From the IMG/VR virus record IMGVR_UViG_3300007735_000752, positions 1 through 52,305 of that record: DNA of 52,305 nucleotides. The stretch is one strand, 5' to 3'. The notes beneath the pieces are model-generated. The model did no database searches. It worked only from the letters and a program-made list of their open reading frames with translations, and was not told the origin of the DNA. How positions within the stretch are numbered: position 1 is the stretch's first letter; every line of letters begins with the position of its first letter. Origin of the DNA: a virus. This document shows, in pieces, positions 47,057 to 52,305 of the stretch. A program made the translations under genes and the position numbers.

Positions 47057-47080
47057 CATAAATTAAGTTTGGTATATTAT
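47053..47080 (+). promoter_or_regulatory. Leaderless promoter for the HExxH gene
   Basis: TTGACA (47053-47058) including the upstream TGA, 16 nt, TATTAT (47075-47080), 6 nt to ATG 47087. Confidence 0.75.
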
Positions 47081-47086
47081 TAGCCT

Positions 47087-47539
47087 ATGAAGCTAATTAA
47101 TACCACCTCTTATTGTTCAGATAAACTAAAAGAAATTATTAAATGGTGCATGCCAGAGGGTGTGTTCCTTAAAGATATAAGAAAAATAGATTTTGGTAAT
47201 ACTAAATTAAATTGGCATGGTAGGGCTTGGGGAAGCATGAGGGTTCATATTGGTGTGCCTAGATATGGCAAGTATCTTAGACCCTATAATACTGGAGGCC
47301 GAAGGGGATATTTGAATGTTGAAACATATAGCTGGGAAGAGGGGCTAATTGAATTAATTGCTCATGAATTAAGACACCTTTATCAATGGAAAAAAGGTAA
47401 GTATTATCATGGTATAAAGAAGATAAGAAAATATAACATGGGAACTAGAGCTAAATTATGTGAAGTAGATGCTAGTTTATATGCAAAGAGGAAAGTAAGA
47501 GAATATAGAAAAGGTAATTTTAAATTAAATCTTGTTTAA
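47087..47539 (+). CDS. HExxH zinc metalloprotease-like protein
   Basis: 150 aa. LIELIAHELRHLYQW carries HExxH, with a candidate third ligand Glu in KLCEVDASLYAKRKV about 40 residues later. Layout resembles SprT/gluzincin-like small phage metalloproteases. Basic overall. Substrate unknown. Confidence 0.65.
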   Translation: MKLINTTSYCSDKLKEIIKWCMPEGVFLKDIRKIDFGNTKLNWHGRAWGSMRVHIGVPRYGKYLRPYNTGGRRGYLNVETYSWEEGLIELIAHELRHLYQWKKGKYYHGIKKIRKYNMGTRAKLCEVDASLYAKRKVREYRKGNFKLNLV

Positions 47540-47615
47540 GTATTTGATTATTATAGAGTTATGGGTGGGGCCCCGCCCTGCGCGCGCAAGTCGTTGATAG
47601 ACAAGCACTTACAAC
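47538..47615. repeat. Bipartite GC-hairpin element, copy 1
   Basis: Half A is AAGTATTTGATTATTATAGAG(TTA), then a GC-rich palindromic core (GGGTGGGGCCCCGCCC), then half B AAGTCGTTGATAGACAAG..TTACAAC. The halves are direct repeats of about 25 bp. GC content is far above the surroundings. Copies 2 and 3 are at 48647 and 52075. Confidence 0.6.
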
Positions 47616-47685
47616 TATATTGAAAAAACTTTAACAGGATTGGCAAGTACCTGACCATCAGAATCTTATGATACGAAAAAAGTTC

Positions 47686-47713
47686 TTGTCATAGTTTAAA
47701 AGTGTGGTATGAT
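47686..47713 (+). promoter_or_regulatory. Extended -10 leaderless promoter for the DUF932 gene
   Basis: TTGTCA (47686-47691), 16 nt ending TGG, TATGAT (47708-47713), 6 nt to ATG 47720. Confidence 0.75.
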
Positions 47714-47719
47714 TATTCT

Positions 47720-48577
47720 ATGGCTAGAACAACAAAACCCGCTCAAAGTGTATACGATTTCGATGTACACCAAGAGCCACTCCTCACAACAGACGGCAAG
47801 AGGACAGGATACTTCGGGATGGTACGCCGTGATACCCCCGAACCCATGACGCTCGGAGTTTGCACCGAGCAGTATGGTGTGGTGAAGAATGCAGACCTCG
47901 TGACGATGGTCGAAGAGTCGCTAGCGCAGAACAGTATGCTCGCTAACCACAACTCCAAAAAGTTTGTGGTTCGTGATGGTGCTCGTTTCTACGCTAGCTA
48001 TGACTTTACTGACTTCAAGACTGAGTTGAAGCCAGTTGGCAAGCGTGCCAAGGGAGACATTCTCGGACTGCGATTGACTGTGAATAACAGTTATGACCGC
48101 TCCAGTCGTGTCTCGTTAACCCTCGGTTTCCTCCGTTTGGTTTGCACCAACGGCATGAAATCGTTGACCAAGGAGTTCAGCATGACGAAGCGTCACACGC
48201 TCGCCGTGAATCTGGATTTTATTGGTGATGCGTTGGCCAACGCTGTCTCCAGCGTTGACAACTCTGTAGCAATCTTCAACAGGTTGGCTCAGAAGGCAAT
48301 CACGAATGAGCAGGGTTTAACCTTGCTCGGTAAGTTGGAAGAGAAGGATGTTATCTCTGCTAAGGTGCGTGAAGGCATCGAAGCAGTCTGGCGCAACCCT
48401 TCTTACGAGGAAGATACTGACCGCAACTTGTACAACTTGTACAATGCTTCGACTCAGTTCCTGACTCGCAATGTGGCGGATGAACGCTATGAGTATAGCG
48501 AGCGCATCAGCACTGACTTGCTGAAGGTCTTCTCAGGGAAGACTCGTGACGAAGAGCTCTTGAAGCTAGTCGCCTAA
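47720..48577 (+). CDS. DUF932 family protein
   Basis: 285 aa from MARTTKPAQSVYDFDVHQEP. DUF932 pattern: TEQYGVVKNADL, GARFYASYDF, LGLRLTVNNSYDRSSRVSLT and RLVCTNGM. These proteins occur on plasmids and phages, function unknown. Codons are clearly G/C-richer than most of the window, so it is recently acquired or strongly expressed. It sits between bipartite elements 1 and 2 and has its own promoter and terminator. Confidence 0.85.
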   Translation: MARTTKPAQSVYDFDVHQEPLLTTDGKRTGYFGMVRRDTPEPMTLGVCTEQYGVVKNADLVTMVEESLAQNSMLANHNSKKFVVRDGARFYASYDFTDFKTELKPVGKRAKGDILGLRLTVNNSYDRSSRVSLTLGFLRLVCTNGMKSLTKEFSMTKRHTLAVNLDFIGDALANAVSSVDNSVAIFNRLAQKAITNEQGLTLLGKLEEKDVISAKVREGIEAVWRNPSYEEDTDRNLYNLYNASTQFLTRNVADERYEYSERISTDLLKVFSGKTRDEELLKLVA

Positions 48578-48599
48578 ACTAAAACGAAACCTTAACAGG

Positions 48600-48628
48600 T
48601 GCGAGGGTTAATCCCCTCGCATCTTTTT
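48600..48628 (+). terminator. Rho-independent terminator of DUF932 gene
   Basis: TGCGAGGG (48600-48607) and CCCTCGCA (48614-48621) form an 8 bp GC stem, followed by TCTTTTT. The clearest intrinsic terminator in the window. Confidence 0.9.
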
Positions 48629-48646
48629 GTCTAAATTTAATGGATT

Positions 48647-48726
48647 ATAAGTCGTTGACTATCAAAGAGTTACGCGCGGGGGGCAGTCGCCCTTTCGTAA
48701 CTCGTTATCTATCATAGGTTTACAAC
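48647..48726. repeat. Bipartite GC-hairpin element, copy 2
   Basis: Half A ATAAGTCGTTGACTATCAAA..GAGTTA, GC core with GAGTTACG/CGTAACTC and GGGC/GCCC stems, half B TAACTCGTTATCTATCATAG..TTTACAAC. It lies directly upstream of the promoter of the 48763 gene. Confidence 0.6.
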
Positions 48727-48728
48727 GC

Positions 48729-48756
48729 TTGACATTTTAACTATTTGTGTTATAGT
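48729..48756 (+). promoter_or_regulatory. Leaderless promoter for the 48763 gene
   Basis: TTGACA (48729-48734), 16 nt, TATAGT (48751-48756), 6 nt to ATG 48763. An ATG at 48758 is followed at once by TGA. Confidence 0.85.
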
Positions 48757-48762
48757 TATGAG

Positions 48763-49104
48763 ATGAAAGCAAAACATAAAGTATATTATAATTTACATAA
48801 GCATTGTCTTTCTATTATGCTTCGTGGAAAAGTATTAGAGCATAGTTCAGAATTCTTTTTAAAAGATGTCGAGTTTAGAGTGAGTCAAGCTGGCAGAGAT
48901 AGAGTGTTGAGAGAACAAAGAAAGAATGTTCACGCTTTTGTTTGTGGCACACCAGATGATGGTTGGCCTATTGATCAAAATGAAAGAAAAGTTACCTATA
49001 ATCCCTATAAGTATAATAGCTTTGTTTATGCTGATACTCTTGAGCCAGTATACAAGGTAAAGTGGGCTGGTGTTATAAATCGTGATATTTTTGTCTTGAA
49101 TTAA
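48763..49104 (+). CDS. Hypothetical protein, 113 aa
   Basis: MKAKHKVYYNLHKHCLSIML; beta-rich with VRVSQAGRDRVLREQRKNVH-type middle and an FVCGTPDDGWPI loop. The upstream in-frame extension would cover the promoter. Function unknown; looks like a conserved phage protein. Confidence 0.6.
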   Translation: MKAKHKVYYNLHKHCLSIMLRGKVLEHSSEFFLKDVEFRVSQAGRDRVLREQRKNVHAFVCGTPDDGWPIDQNERKVTYNPYKYNSFVYADTLEPVYKVKWAGVINRDIFVLN

Positions 49105-49123
49105 AGTAAAAGTGTGGTAAGAT
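49096..49123 (+). promoter_or_regulatory. Extended -10 leaderless promoter for the 49130 gene
   Basis: TTGAAT (49096-49101), 16 nt ending TGG, TAAGAT (49118-49123), 6 nt to ATG. Shares AAAAGTGTGGTA with the DUF932 promoter. Confidence 0.7.
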
Positions 49124-49129
49124 TATCTA

Positions 49130-49285
49130 ATGGAAATCACTAAAGCCAAGAAACTAAAGGAGGGTGGTTACGCACTATACGCAACTGACCCTAAAACTAA
49201 AACTGAAACCCAAGTTGGATATATTGGAGAGAATCTAACTTTGGAAGCTTGGCTTCCTAAAGGAGTAAAAATTGAAAATTCTTGA
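49130..49285 (+). CDS. Small hypothetical protein, 51 aa
   Basis: MEITKAKKLKEGGYALYATD; beta-hairpin-like (ETQVGYIGENLTLEAWLPKG). Overlaps the next gene by 14 nt. Function unknown. Confidence 0.5.
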   Translation: MEITKAKKLKEGGYALYATDPKTKTETQVGYIGENLTLEAWLPKGVKIENS

Positions 49286-49658
49286 AGAATCTTTTACGAG
49301 TCGAGGCTTTAAGTTCACGATGCTTGGGCGTGATGGAGATGTTGCTATTTACAAGAAGCAATTAGATGAGCCAGACACCGAAGCTTTTAACTATGAAGTT
49401 ATCGCTATCAAACGCCACAATGGTTATGAGATTGCAGGTGTGAAGATGCCTCCTGCTGAAATGTATCCTAGCGATAGTCAATGGGGCGATTGGGCTTTTA
49501 CTTGTATAAGTCGAGAAGATGCAGACAAGCGATTCATCCAACTACAAGAAAAACTATCGGCTTATGTTGCCACAGCAACTTTGCCTAATGGTGAGAAGCG
49601 TGGTCGTGGTCGTCCTCGCAAAATTGATTTGACAAAAACAGAACTTGTGGTATCATAA
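49272..49658 (+). CDS. AT-hook-containing protein, TTG start
   Basis: 128 aa. TTG start at 49272 supported by AAAGGAG about 6 nt upstream. N-terminal beta domain (FKFTMLGRDGDVAIYKK) and helical centre, then RGRGRPRK near residue 112, a canonical AT-hook for AT-rich DNA. Possibly a DNA-bound regulator. The next promoter's -35 lies in its last codons. Confidence 0.65.
   Translation: MKILEESFTSRGFKFTMLGRDGDVAIYKKQLDEPDTEAFNYEVIAIKRHNGYEIAGVKMPPAEMYPSDSQWGDWAFTCISREDADKRFIQLQEKLSAYVATATLPNGEKRGRGRPRKIDLTKTELVVS
49629..49656 (+). promoter_or_regulatory. Extended -10 leaderless promoter for the 49663 gene
   Basis: TTGACA (49629-49634), 16 nt ending TGG, TATCAT (49651-49656), 6 nt to ATG 49663. 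Confidence 0.8.
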
Positions 49659-49662
49659 CACA

Positions 49663-49899
49663 ATGACATATAAATGTGCTGTTAGTGGTGAGGCAATCCC
49701 TCCAGAGAGAGTTGAGGCTCTGCAAGTCCTCGGCGTTCCAGAGAGTCAATGGACAAAGAAAGAATATAGTCAGACAAAAAAACTACGAGCTGTATATGCA
49801 GGTGATGATGGCAGTAATGACATCGTGATTTGTGATGCAGTAGATGGTGGCTCTATGTTTGACAATGCGATTGTCGCAGAGGTAGAAAATGAATCCTAA
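49663..49899 (+). CDS. Small protein with Cys/Gly-Ile-Pro-Pro N terminus
   Basis: 78 aa, MTYKCAVSGEAIPPERVEAL recalls TraR/DksA-type CxxCGxxIPxxR but keeps only one Cys. Acidic C-terminal half (AGDDGSNDIVICDAVDGGSM). In-frame codons upstream lie in the promoter. Function unknown. Confidence 0.6.
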   Translation: MTYKCAVSGEAIPPERVEALQVLGVPESQWTKKEYSQTKKLRAVYAGDDGSNDIVICDAVDGGSMFDNAIVAEVENES

Positions 49900-50053
49900 A
49901 TTTATTGTTTTGCGTGACGGCTATCGTGTCAGCGAGGATATGCACTCCAAAGTGGAAGATGCAGAACAAGAGGCGGAGTTTTGGCGTAAAGTCATCCGTG
50001 CTTGGCCAGACGGCACGAAGGTTGTGGTTAAGAAAATTGGTGGAGATCGGTAA
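49889..50053 (+). CDS. Small hypothetical protein, 54 aa
   Basis: MNPKFIVLRDGYRVSEDMHS, acidic helix then VVVKKIGGDR. Overlaps the previous gene by 11 nt. G/C-richer codons. Function unknown. Confidence 0.55.
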   Translation: MNPKFIVLRDGYRVSEDMHSKVEDAEQEAEFWRKVIRAWPDGTKVVVKKIGGDR

Positions 50054-50094
50054 GACTTCGGAGGCCGACATTGAGCTACGGCTTGGTGTTAGTT

Positions 50095-50185
50095 ACTAGG
50101 GTCGTCTAACTGGTTAAGACCCACGACTTATACTCGTGAAGCTCTAGATTTGAGCGTAATGAAGGTTCGAATCCTTCCCCTAGTA
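50095..50185 (+). tRNA. tRNA with UAU anticodon and long variable arm
   Basis: Acceptor ACTAGGG/CCCTAGT, D stem GTCT/AGAC, anticodon stem CACGA/TCGTG with loop CTTATAC (anticodon UAU, would read AUA Ile), variable arm with a GCTC/GAGC stem, T-arm GAAGG-TTCGAAT-CCTTC, discriminator A. The long variable arm is expected for Leu, Ser or Tyr tRNAs, not Ile. CCA is not encoded. Confidence 0.8.
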
Positions 50186-50187
50186 TG

Positions 50188-50211
50188 TAACTCGTTATCA
50201 TTCAACGAATT
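50188..50211. repeat. Half of a bipartite element after the tRNA
   Basis: TAACTCGTTATCATTCAACG shares TAACTCGTTATC with half B of copy 2 at 48698 and contains a CGTT/AACG palindrome. No GC core. Confidence 0.4.
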
Positions 50212-50218
50212 ATTTTTA

Positions 50219-50246
50219 TTGACTATTTTTCAAAACATTGTATATT
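50219..50246 (+). promoter_or_regulatory. Leaderless promoter for the 50253 gene
   Basis: TTGACT (50219-50224), 16 nt, TATATT (50241-50246), 6 nt to ATG. Confidence 0.8.
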
Positions 50247-50252
50247 TAACCT

Positions 50253-50462
50253 ATGACAAACAACAAAACAGCACCATTCTATGTGATGAATGTGTTCGGT
50301 CAAGACCGAGCCGTTATCCTTAACACCTCAATCCGTATGTGTACAACCAAAGAGACTTGCTCTCTTAAAGAATTGGAGAACATCTCCAAGACTTTTGGAG
50401 TAGAGTTCTTTCAAGTGCCAAAACCTTCGAGCTTTCCTGCTAAAGTGGGGCAAGTAGTTTAA
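50253..50462 (+). CDS. Small hypothetical protein overlapping tRNA-Met
   Basis: 69 aa, MTNNKTAPFYVMNVFGQDRA. G/C-richer codons. Its last 15 nt, including the TAA, are the first bases of the tRNA-Met gene, so tRNA processing would cut the mRNA inside the frame. Function unknown. Confidence 0.6.
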   Translation: MTNNKTAPFYVMNVFGQDRAVILNTSIRMCTTKETCSLKELENISKTFGVEFFQVPKPSSFPAKVGQVV

Positions 50463-50519
50463 AGGTGAAACAGAGTACTCATAATGCTCCTAGTGCTGGT
50501 TCGAGTCCAGCCTTGCCCA
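50448..50519 (+). tRNA. tRNA with CAU anticodon (Met or Ile2)
   Basis: Acceptor GGGCAAG/CTTGCCC, D stem GTTT/AAAC, anticodon loop CTCATAA (CAU), T-arm GCTGG-TTCGAGT-CCAGC, discriminator A. Short variable loop. Not an initiator by its acceptor end. An Ile2 tRNA (lysidine, AUA) is an alternative. Confidence 0.9.
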
Positions 50520-50539
50520 CTTCTCCTTGTGCAGATTGG

Positions 50540-50644
50540 ATGCTCAACTCTTATAGTAAGCATGCCGAGATAACTCAAGAAGATATAGAATGGTATTTAA
50601 AAAACAAAAGCATTGACAAAAAACAAGAACAGGATAAACTATAA
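50540..50644 (+). CDS. Small hypothetical protein, 34 aa
   Basis: MLNSYSKHAEITQEDIEWYL, helical and Lys-rich end. Overlaps the promoter of the next gene. No clear ribosome binding site. Confidence 0.35.
   Translation: MLNSYSKHAEITQEDIEWYLKNKSIDKKQEQDKL
50613..50640 (+). promoter_or_regulatory. Leaderless promoter for the 50648 gene
   Basis: TTGACA (50613-50618), 16 nt, TAAACT (50635-50640), 7 nt to ATG. Confidence 0.65.
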
Positions 50645-50647
50645 ACT

Positions 50648-51034
50648 ATGAAACTAATGAAACAAAACCTCGGTGCCCATTGGGTTATCGGAATTAAAGG
50701 TAACAAGGATGAGATTGAGCAGTTCCACAATCGAGTCTATAACTGGGGCGGAACAAACGGAGAGCTTCAATGGATGAGCAATGATTTTGCTTATTTTTGG
50801 ATTACTCTGGAAAAGTTGGAGCGAGTAATGTTTAAGTATGTTATGAGCAGTTTGAGTGATAAACTTGGCAAGAAGTTCATTGGTGCTAAAGGTGGATTAA
50901 AAGCAGTTGCTATGAATCGTATCAAGAATACTATTGATAACATCCCAACTGAAAACTTTGTTCGCACAGCACAAGTCGAGGACATCTATTCCCTCGGCAC
51001 AATCTCTGCTGAAAAACTAGATCACGATAGTTAA
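50648..51034 (+). CDS. Hypothetical protein, 128 aa
   Basis: MKLMKQNLGAHWVIGIKGNK; N-terminal alpha/beta domain with WGGTNGELQWMSNDFAYFWI and a helical C-terminal half. Ends 6 nt before a tRNA gene. Function unknown. Confidence 0.6.
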   Translation: MKLMKQNLGAHWVIGIKGNKDEIEQFHNRVYNWGGTNGELQWMSNDFAYFWITLEKLERVMFKYVMSSLSDKLGKKFIGAKGGLKAVAMNRIKNTIDNIPTENFVRTAQVEDIYSLGTISAEKLDHDS

Positions 51035-51040
51035 TTTGAC

Positions 51041-51115
51041 GGCCTAGTAGACCAACTGGAAGCAGTCAAAGCACTTAAAATGCTTGTAGTATGGGTTCGA
51101 ATCCCATCTAGGCCA
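51041..51115 (+). tRNA. tRNA with UAA anticodon and short variable loop
   Basis: Acceptor GGCCTAG/CTAGGCC, D stem GAC/GTC, anticodon stem AAGCA/TGCTT with loop CTTAAAA (anticodon UAA, would read UUA Leu), variable loop only 5 nt (GTAGT), T-arm ATGGG-TTCGAAT-CCCAT, discriminator A. Leu tRNAs normally have a long variable arm, so the body looks class I. Confidence 0.85.
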
Positions 51116-51171
51116 TATGAAAAGGCATATCTTTTATCAGAAACCTCTGCCATTTAAGTGTAATATATATT

Positions 51172-51597
51172 ATGAGAAAATACAGACAATATTCAGATAA
51201 TGATATTATTAATTATTCTAAGCAAACTTATAGTATAGCTCAATTATTAATCAAATTAGATTTGAAGCCTAGTGGAGGTAACTATCTTAATATAAAAAGA
51301 TTATTACAGAAACTTAAAGTAAATACTTCTCATTGGAAAGGTCAAGCTTGGAATAAAGGGCAACAATTAAAGGATTGGTCAAAATATTCTCATCCAAAAT
51401 GCTTCAGAAAACATTTACTTAAAGAGCGCAATTTTAAATGTGAATCTTGTAATAGAAAAACTTGGAATAAAAAACAAATACCTTTAGAAATTCATCATGT
51501 AGATGGAGATAGAAGCAATAATAAGCTTGATAATCTTAAAGTTTTATGTTGTAATTGTCATGCTACAACTGGAACTTGGCGTAAACCAAAGTTTTAA
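51172..51597 (+). CDS. HNH endonuclease
   Basis: 141 aa. Cys pair CESCNRKTW, then IHHVDGDRSNNKLDNLKVLC and CNCHA give the zinc-binding HNH core (EIHHVDG catalytic His). An N-terminal DNA-binding-like helix region precedes it. Free-standing between two tRNA genes, a typical place for a homing endonuclease. TAATAT lies 5 nt before ATG. Confidence 0.9.
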   Translation: MRKYRQYSDNDIINYSKQTYSIAQLLIKLDLKPSGGNYLNIKRLLQKLKVNTSHWKGQAWNKGQQLKDWSKYSHPKCFRKHLLKERNFKCESCNRKTWNKKQIPLEIHHVDGDRSNNKLDNLKVLCCNCHATTGTWRKPKF

Positions 51598-51601
51598 TGT
51601 C

Positions 51602-51675
51602 GCTCCTATAACTCAACTGGATCGAGTAACAGATTTCTAATCTGTAGGTTGCAGGTTCGAGCCCTGCTAGGAGCG
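51602..51675 (+). tRNA. tRNA-Arg (UCU)
   Basis: Acceptor GCTCCTA/TAGGAGC, D stem ACTC/GAGT, anticodon stem ACAGA/TCTGT with loop TTTCTAA (UCU, reads AGA), T-arm GCAGG-TTCGAGC-CCTGC, discriminator G. Matches the AGA-rich codon use. Confidence 0.95.
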
Positions 51676-51717
51676 AAATACTTTCTCTAAATAAAAAATA
51701 ATATGTAAAACCAATTG

Positions 51718-51834
51718 GTGAAAAATAAAATAGACAAATTTGCTTTTGAGTTTTTCGTTTTGAGTTTAATGTTAAGTATATCGTGGGGCGGGATACAAGA
51801 GATACTGAAAATTATAATTACACATCTAAAATAA
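51718..51834 (+). CDS. Small membrane peptide, 38 aa, GTG start
   Basis: MKNKIDKFAFEFFVLSLMLS then ISWGGIQEILKI. One hydrophobic segment. Weak start signals. Lies in an otherwise open 230 bp stretch after tRNA-Arg. Confidence 0.35.
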   Translation: MKNKIDKFAFEFFVLSLMLSISWGGIQEILKIIITHLK

Positions 51835-51906
51835 GATTTTCCAAATATCTAATAGGATATAATAAATACTTGAAATACAAAACAAATAATTGTAAAATAT
51901 AATAAG

Positions 51907-52068
51907 ATGAAAAGCGAAAATAGAATAAGCAAAATATTTGAGAAAAGAGTTCTTAAAGATGAAGATCCAAAGTTGATTGCTGAAATAGAAAAGCATCTTG
52001 CTGGTTTAGAAGTCGTTTGGCATAAATGGGTTAAAGCTCATCCTAATTGGAAAGAGCAAGACGATTAA
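51907..52068 (+). CDS. Small helical protein, 53 aa
   Basis: MKSENRISKIFEKRVLKDED, ends WVKAHPNWKEQDD. TATAAT lies 3 nt before the ATG. Function unknown. Confidence 0.45.
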   Translation: MKSENRISKIFEKRVLKDEDPKLIAEIEKHLAGLEVVWHKWVKAHPNWKEQDD

Positions 52069-52074
52069 ACTGTT

Positions 52075-52154
52075 ATAAGTATTTGATTGTCAAAGAGTTA
52101 GAAACGCGCGCCAGCCTTCCGCGCCTAAGTCGTTGATGGACAACGAGATTTAAC
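52075..52154. repeat. Bipartite GC-hairpin element, copy 3
   Basis: Half A ATAAGTATTTGATTGTCAAA..GAGTTA, GC core GCGCG...CGCGC hairpin, half B TAAGTCGTTGATGGACAACG..ATTTAAC. Lies just upstream of the promoter for the 52201 gene. Confidence 0.6.
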
Positions 52155-52166
52155 TAAAGATTTTTC

Positions 52167-52194
52167 TTGTGAAAAAACAAAGGTATGGTATATT
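52167..52194 (+). promoter_or_regulatory. Extended -10 leaderless promoter for the 52201 gene
   Basis: TTGTGA (52167-52172), 16 nt ending TGG, TATATT (52189-52194), 6 nt to ATG. Confidence 0.65.
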
Positions 52195-52200
52195 TAACCT

Positions 52201-52305
52201 ATGAACAAAATCAAATTAGCAATCGTATATGCAACCTCATATCTGAAACACTTCGTCCTTTTCCTTTTTGGGCAAAGGTATTTAATCGAATACAAACCCT
52301 ACGGC
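52201..52305 (+). CDS. 3' partial CDS at the window edge
   Basis: Begins MNKIKLAIVYATSYLKHFVL and runs off the end after 35 codons. Hydrophobic N terminus. Leaderless by position. Identity cannot be judged. Confidence 0.5.
   Translation, partial: MNKIKLAIVYATSYLKHFVLFLFGQRYLIEYKPYG

Noticed and set aside
47538-52154. Bipartite elements as a mini-CRISPR array
   Set aside because: Each has only two imperfect repeats around one hairpin-forming GC core, copies are kilobases apart and no cas genes are present.

Overview
The window is a 52 kb piece of a large, AT-rich tailed-phage genome. The phage call rests on class Ia ribonucleotide reductase (nrdA/nrdB), a T4 gp1-like dNMP kinase, dCMP deaminase, rIIA/rIIB-like genes, a small ATP-dependent DNA ligase, a RuvB-like AAA+ ATPase, a UvsE-type UV endonuclease, MazG, four tRNA genes, virion-like proteins with proline and glycine linkers, and dozens of tiny tightly packed hypothetical genes. 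No terminase, capsid, portal or DNA polymerase gene lies in the window. The host cannot be named from this sequence.

Layout. 1-1.6 kb: end of a proline-linked virion-like protein (+). 1.6-8 kb: leftward block with nrdB, nrdA, a FmdB-like protein, a glycosyltransferase, a DUF736-like protein, a sigma-like factor and dNMP kinase. 8-15.4 kb: rightward nucleotide-metabolism block (IMPDH/GMP-reductase-like, metallophosphoesterase, dCMP deaminase, a short PurA/PurZ-like enzyme) plus two adjacent nucleotidyltransferase-fold proteins, interrupted by one leftward membrane protein. 15.4-20 kb: virion-like genes, a group I intron core and a second glycosyltransferase. 20-36.5 kb: DNA repair and replication (UvsE, PD-(D/E)XK protein, ligase, RuvB-like), rIIA/rIIB and many small operonic genes. 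36.5-47.5 kb: accessory small genes, many with their own promoter, a 3D-domain cell-wall protein, MazG, FkbM-like methyltransferase, an HExxH protein and a structured non-coding RNA. 47.5-52.3 kb: GC-richer DUF932 gene, three GC-hairpin elements, tRNA genes and an HNH endonuclease.

The most striking property is promoter architecture. At least 32 protein genes are preceded by TTGACA (or a close variant), a 16-17 bp spacer, a TATAAT-like box, and then 6-8 nt (nearly always 6) before ATG, so transcription should start on or next to the start codon: these mRNAs should be leaderless. In many cases the TGA stop of the upstream gene is itself part of the -35 TTGACA. Two further promoters of the same type drive RNAs: a candidate about 160 nt structured ncRNA at 44729-44890 and a structured tRNA-like leader at about 42712. 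Operon-internal genes overlap (ATGA, TAATG), and some use Shine-Dalgarno sites.

The genes suggest a phage that rebuilds its nucleotide pools (RNR, dNMP kinase, dCMP deaminases, IMPDH-like, PurA/PurZ-like, MazG), supplies tRNAs matching its AT-rich codons (AUA, UUA, AGA, plus CAU) and edits surface glycans. Two of its tRNAs have an anticodon that does not fit their variable-arm class, one of the more unusual observations here.
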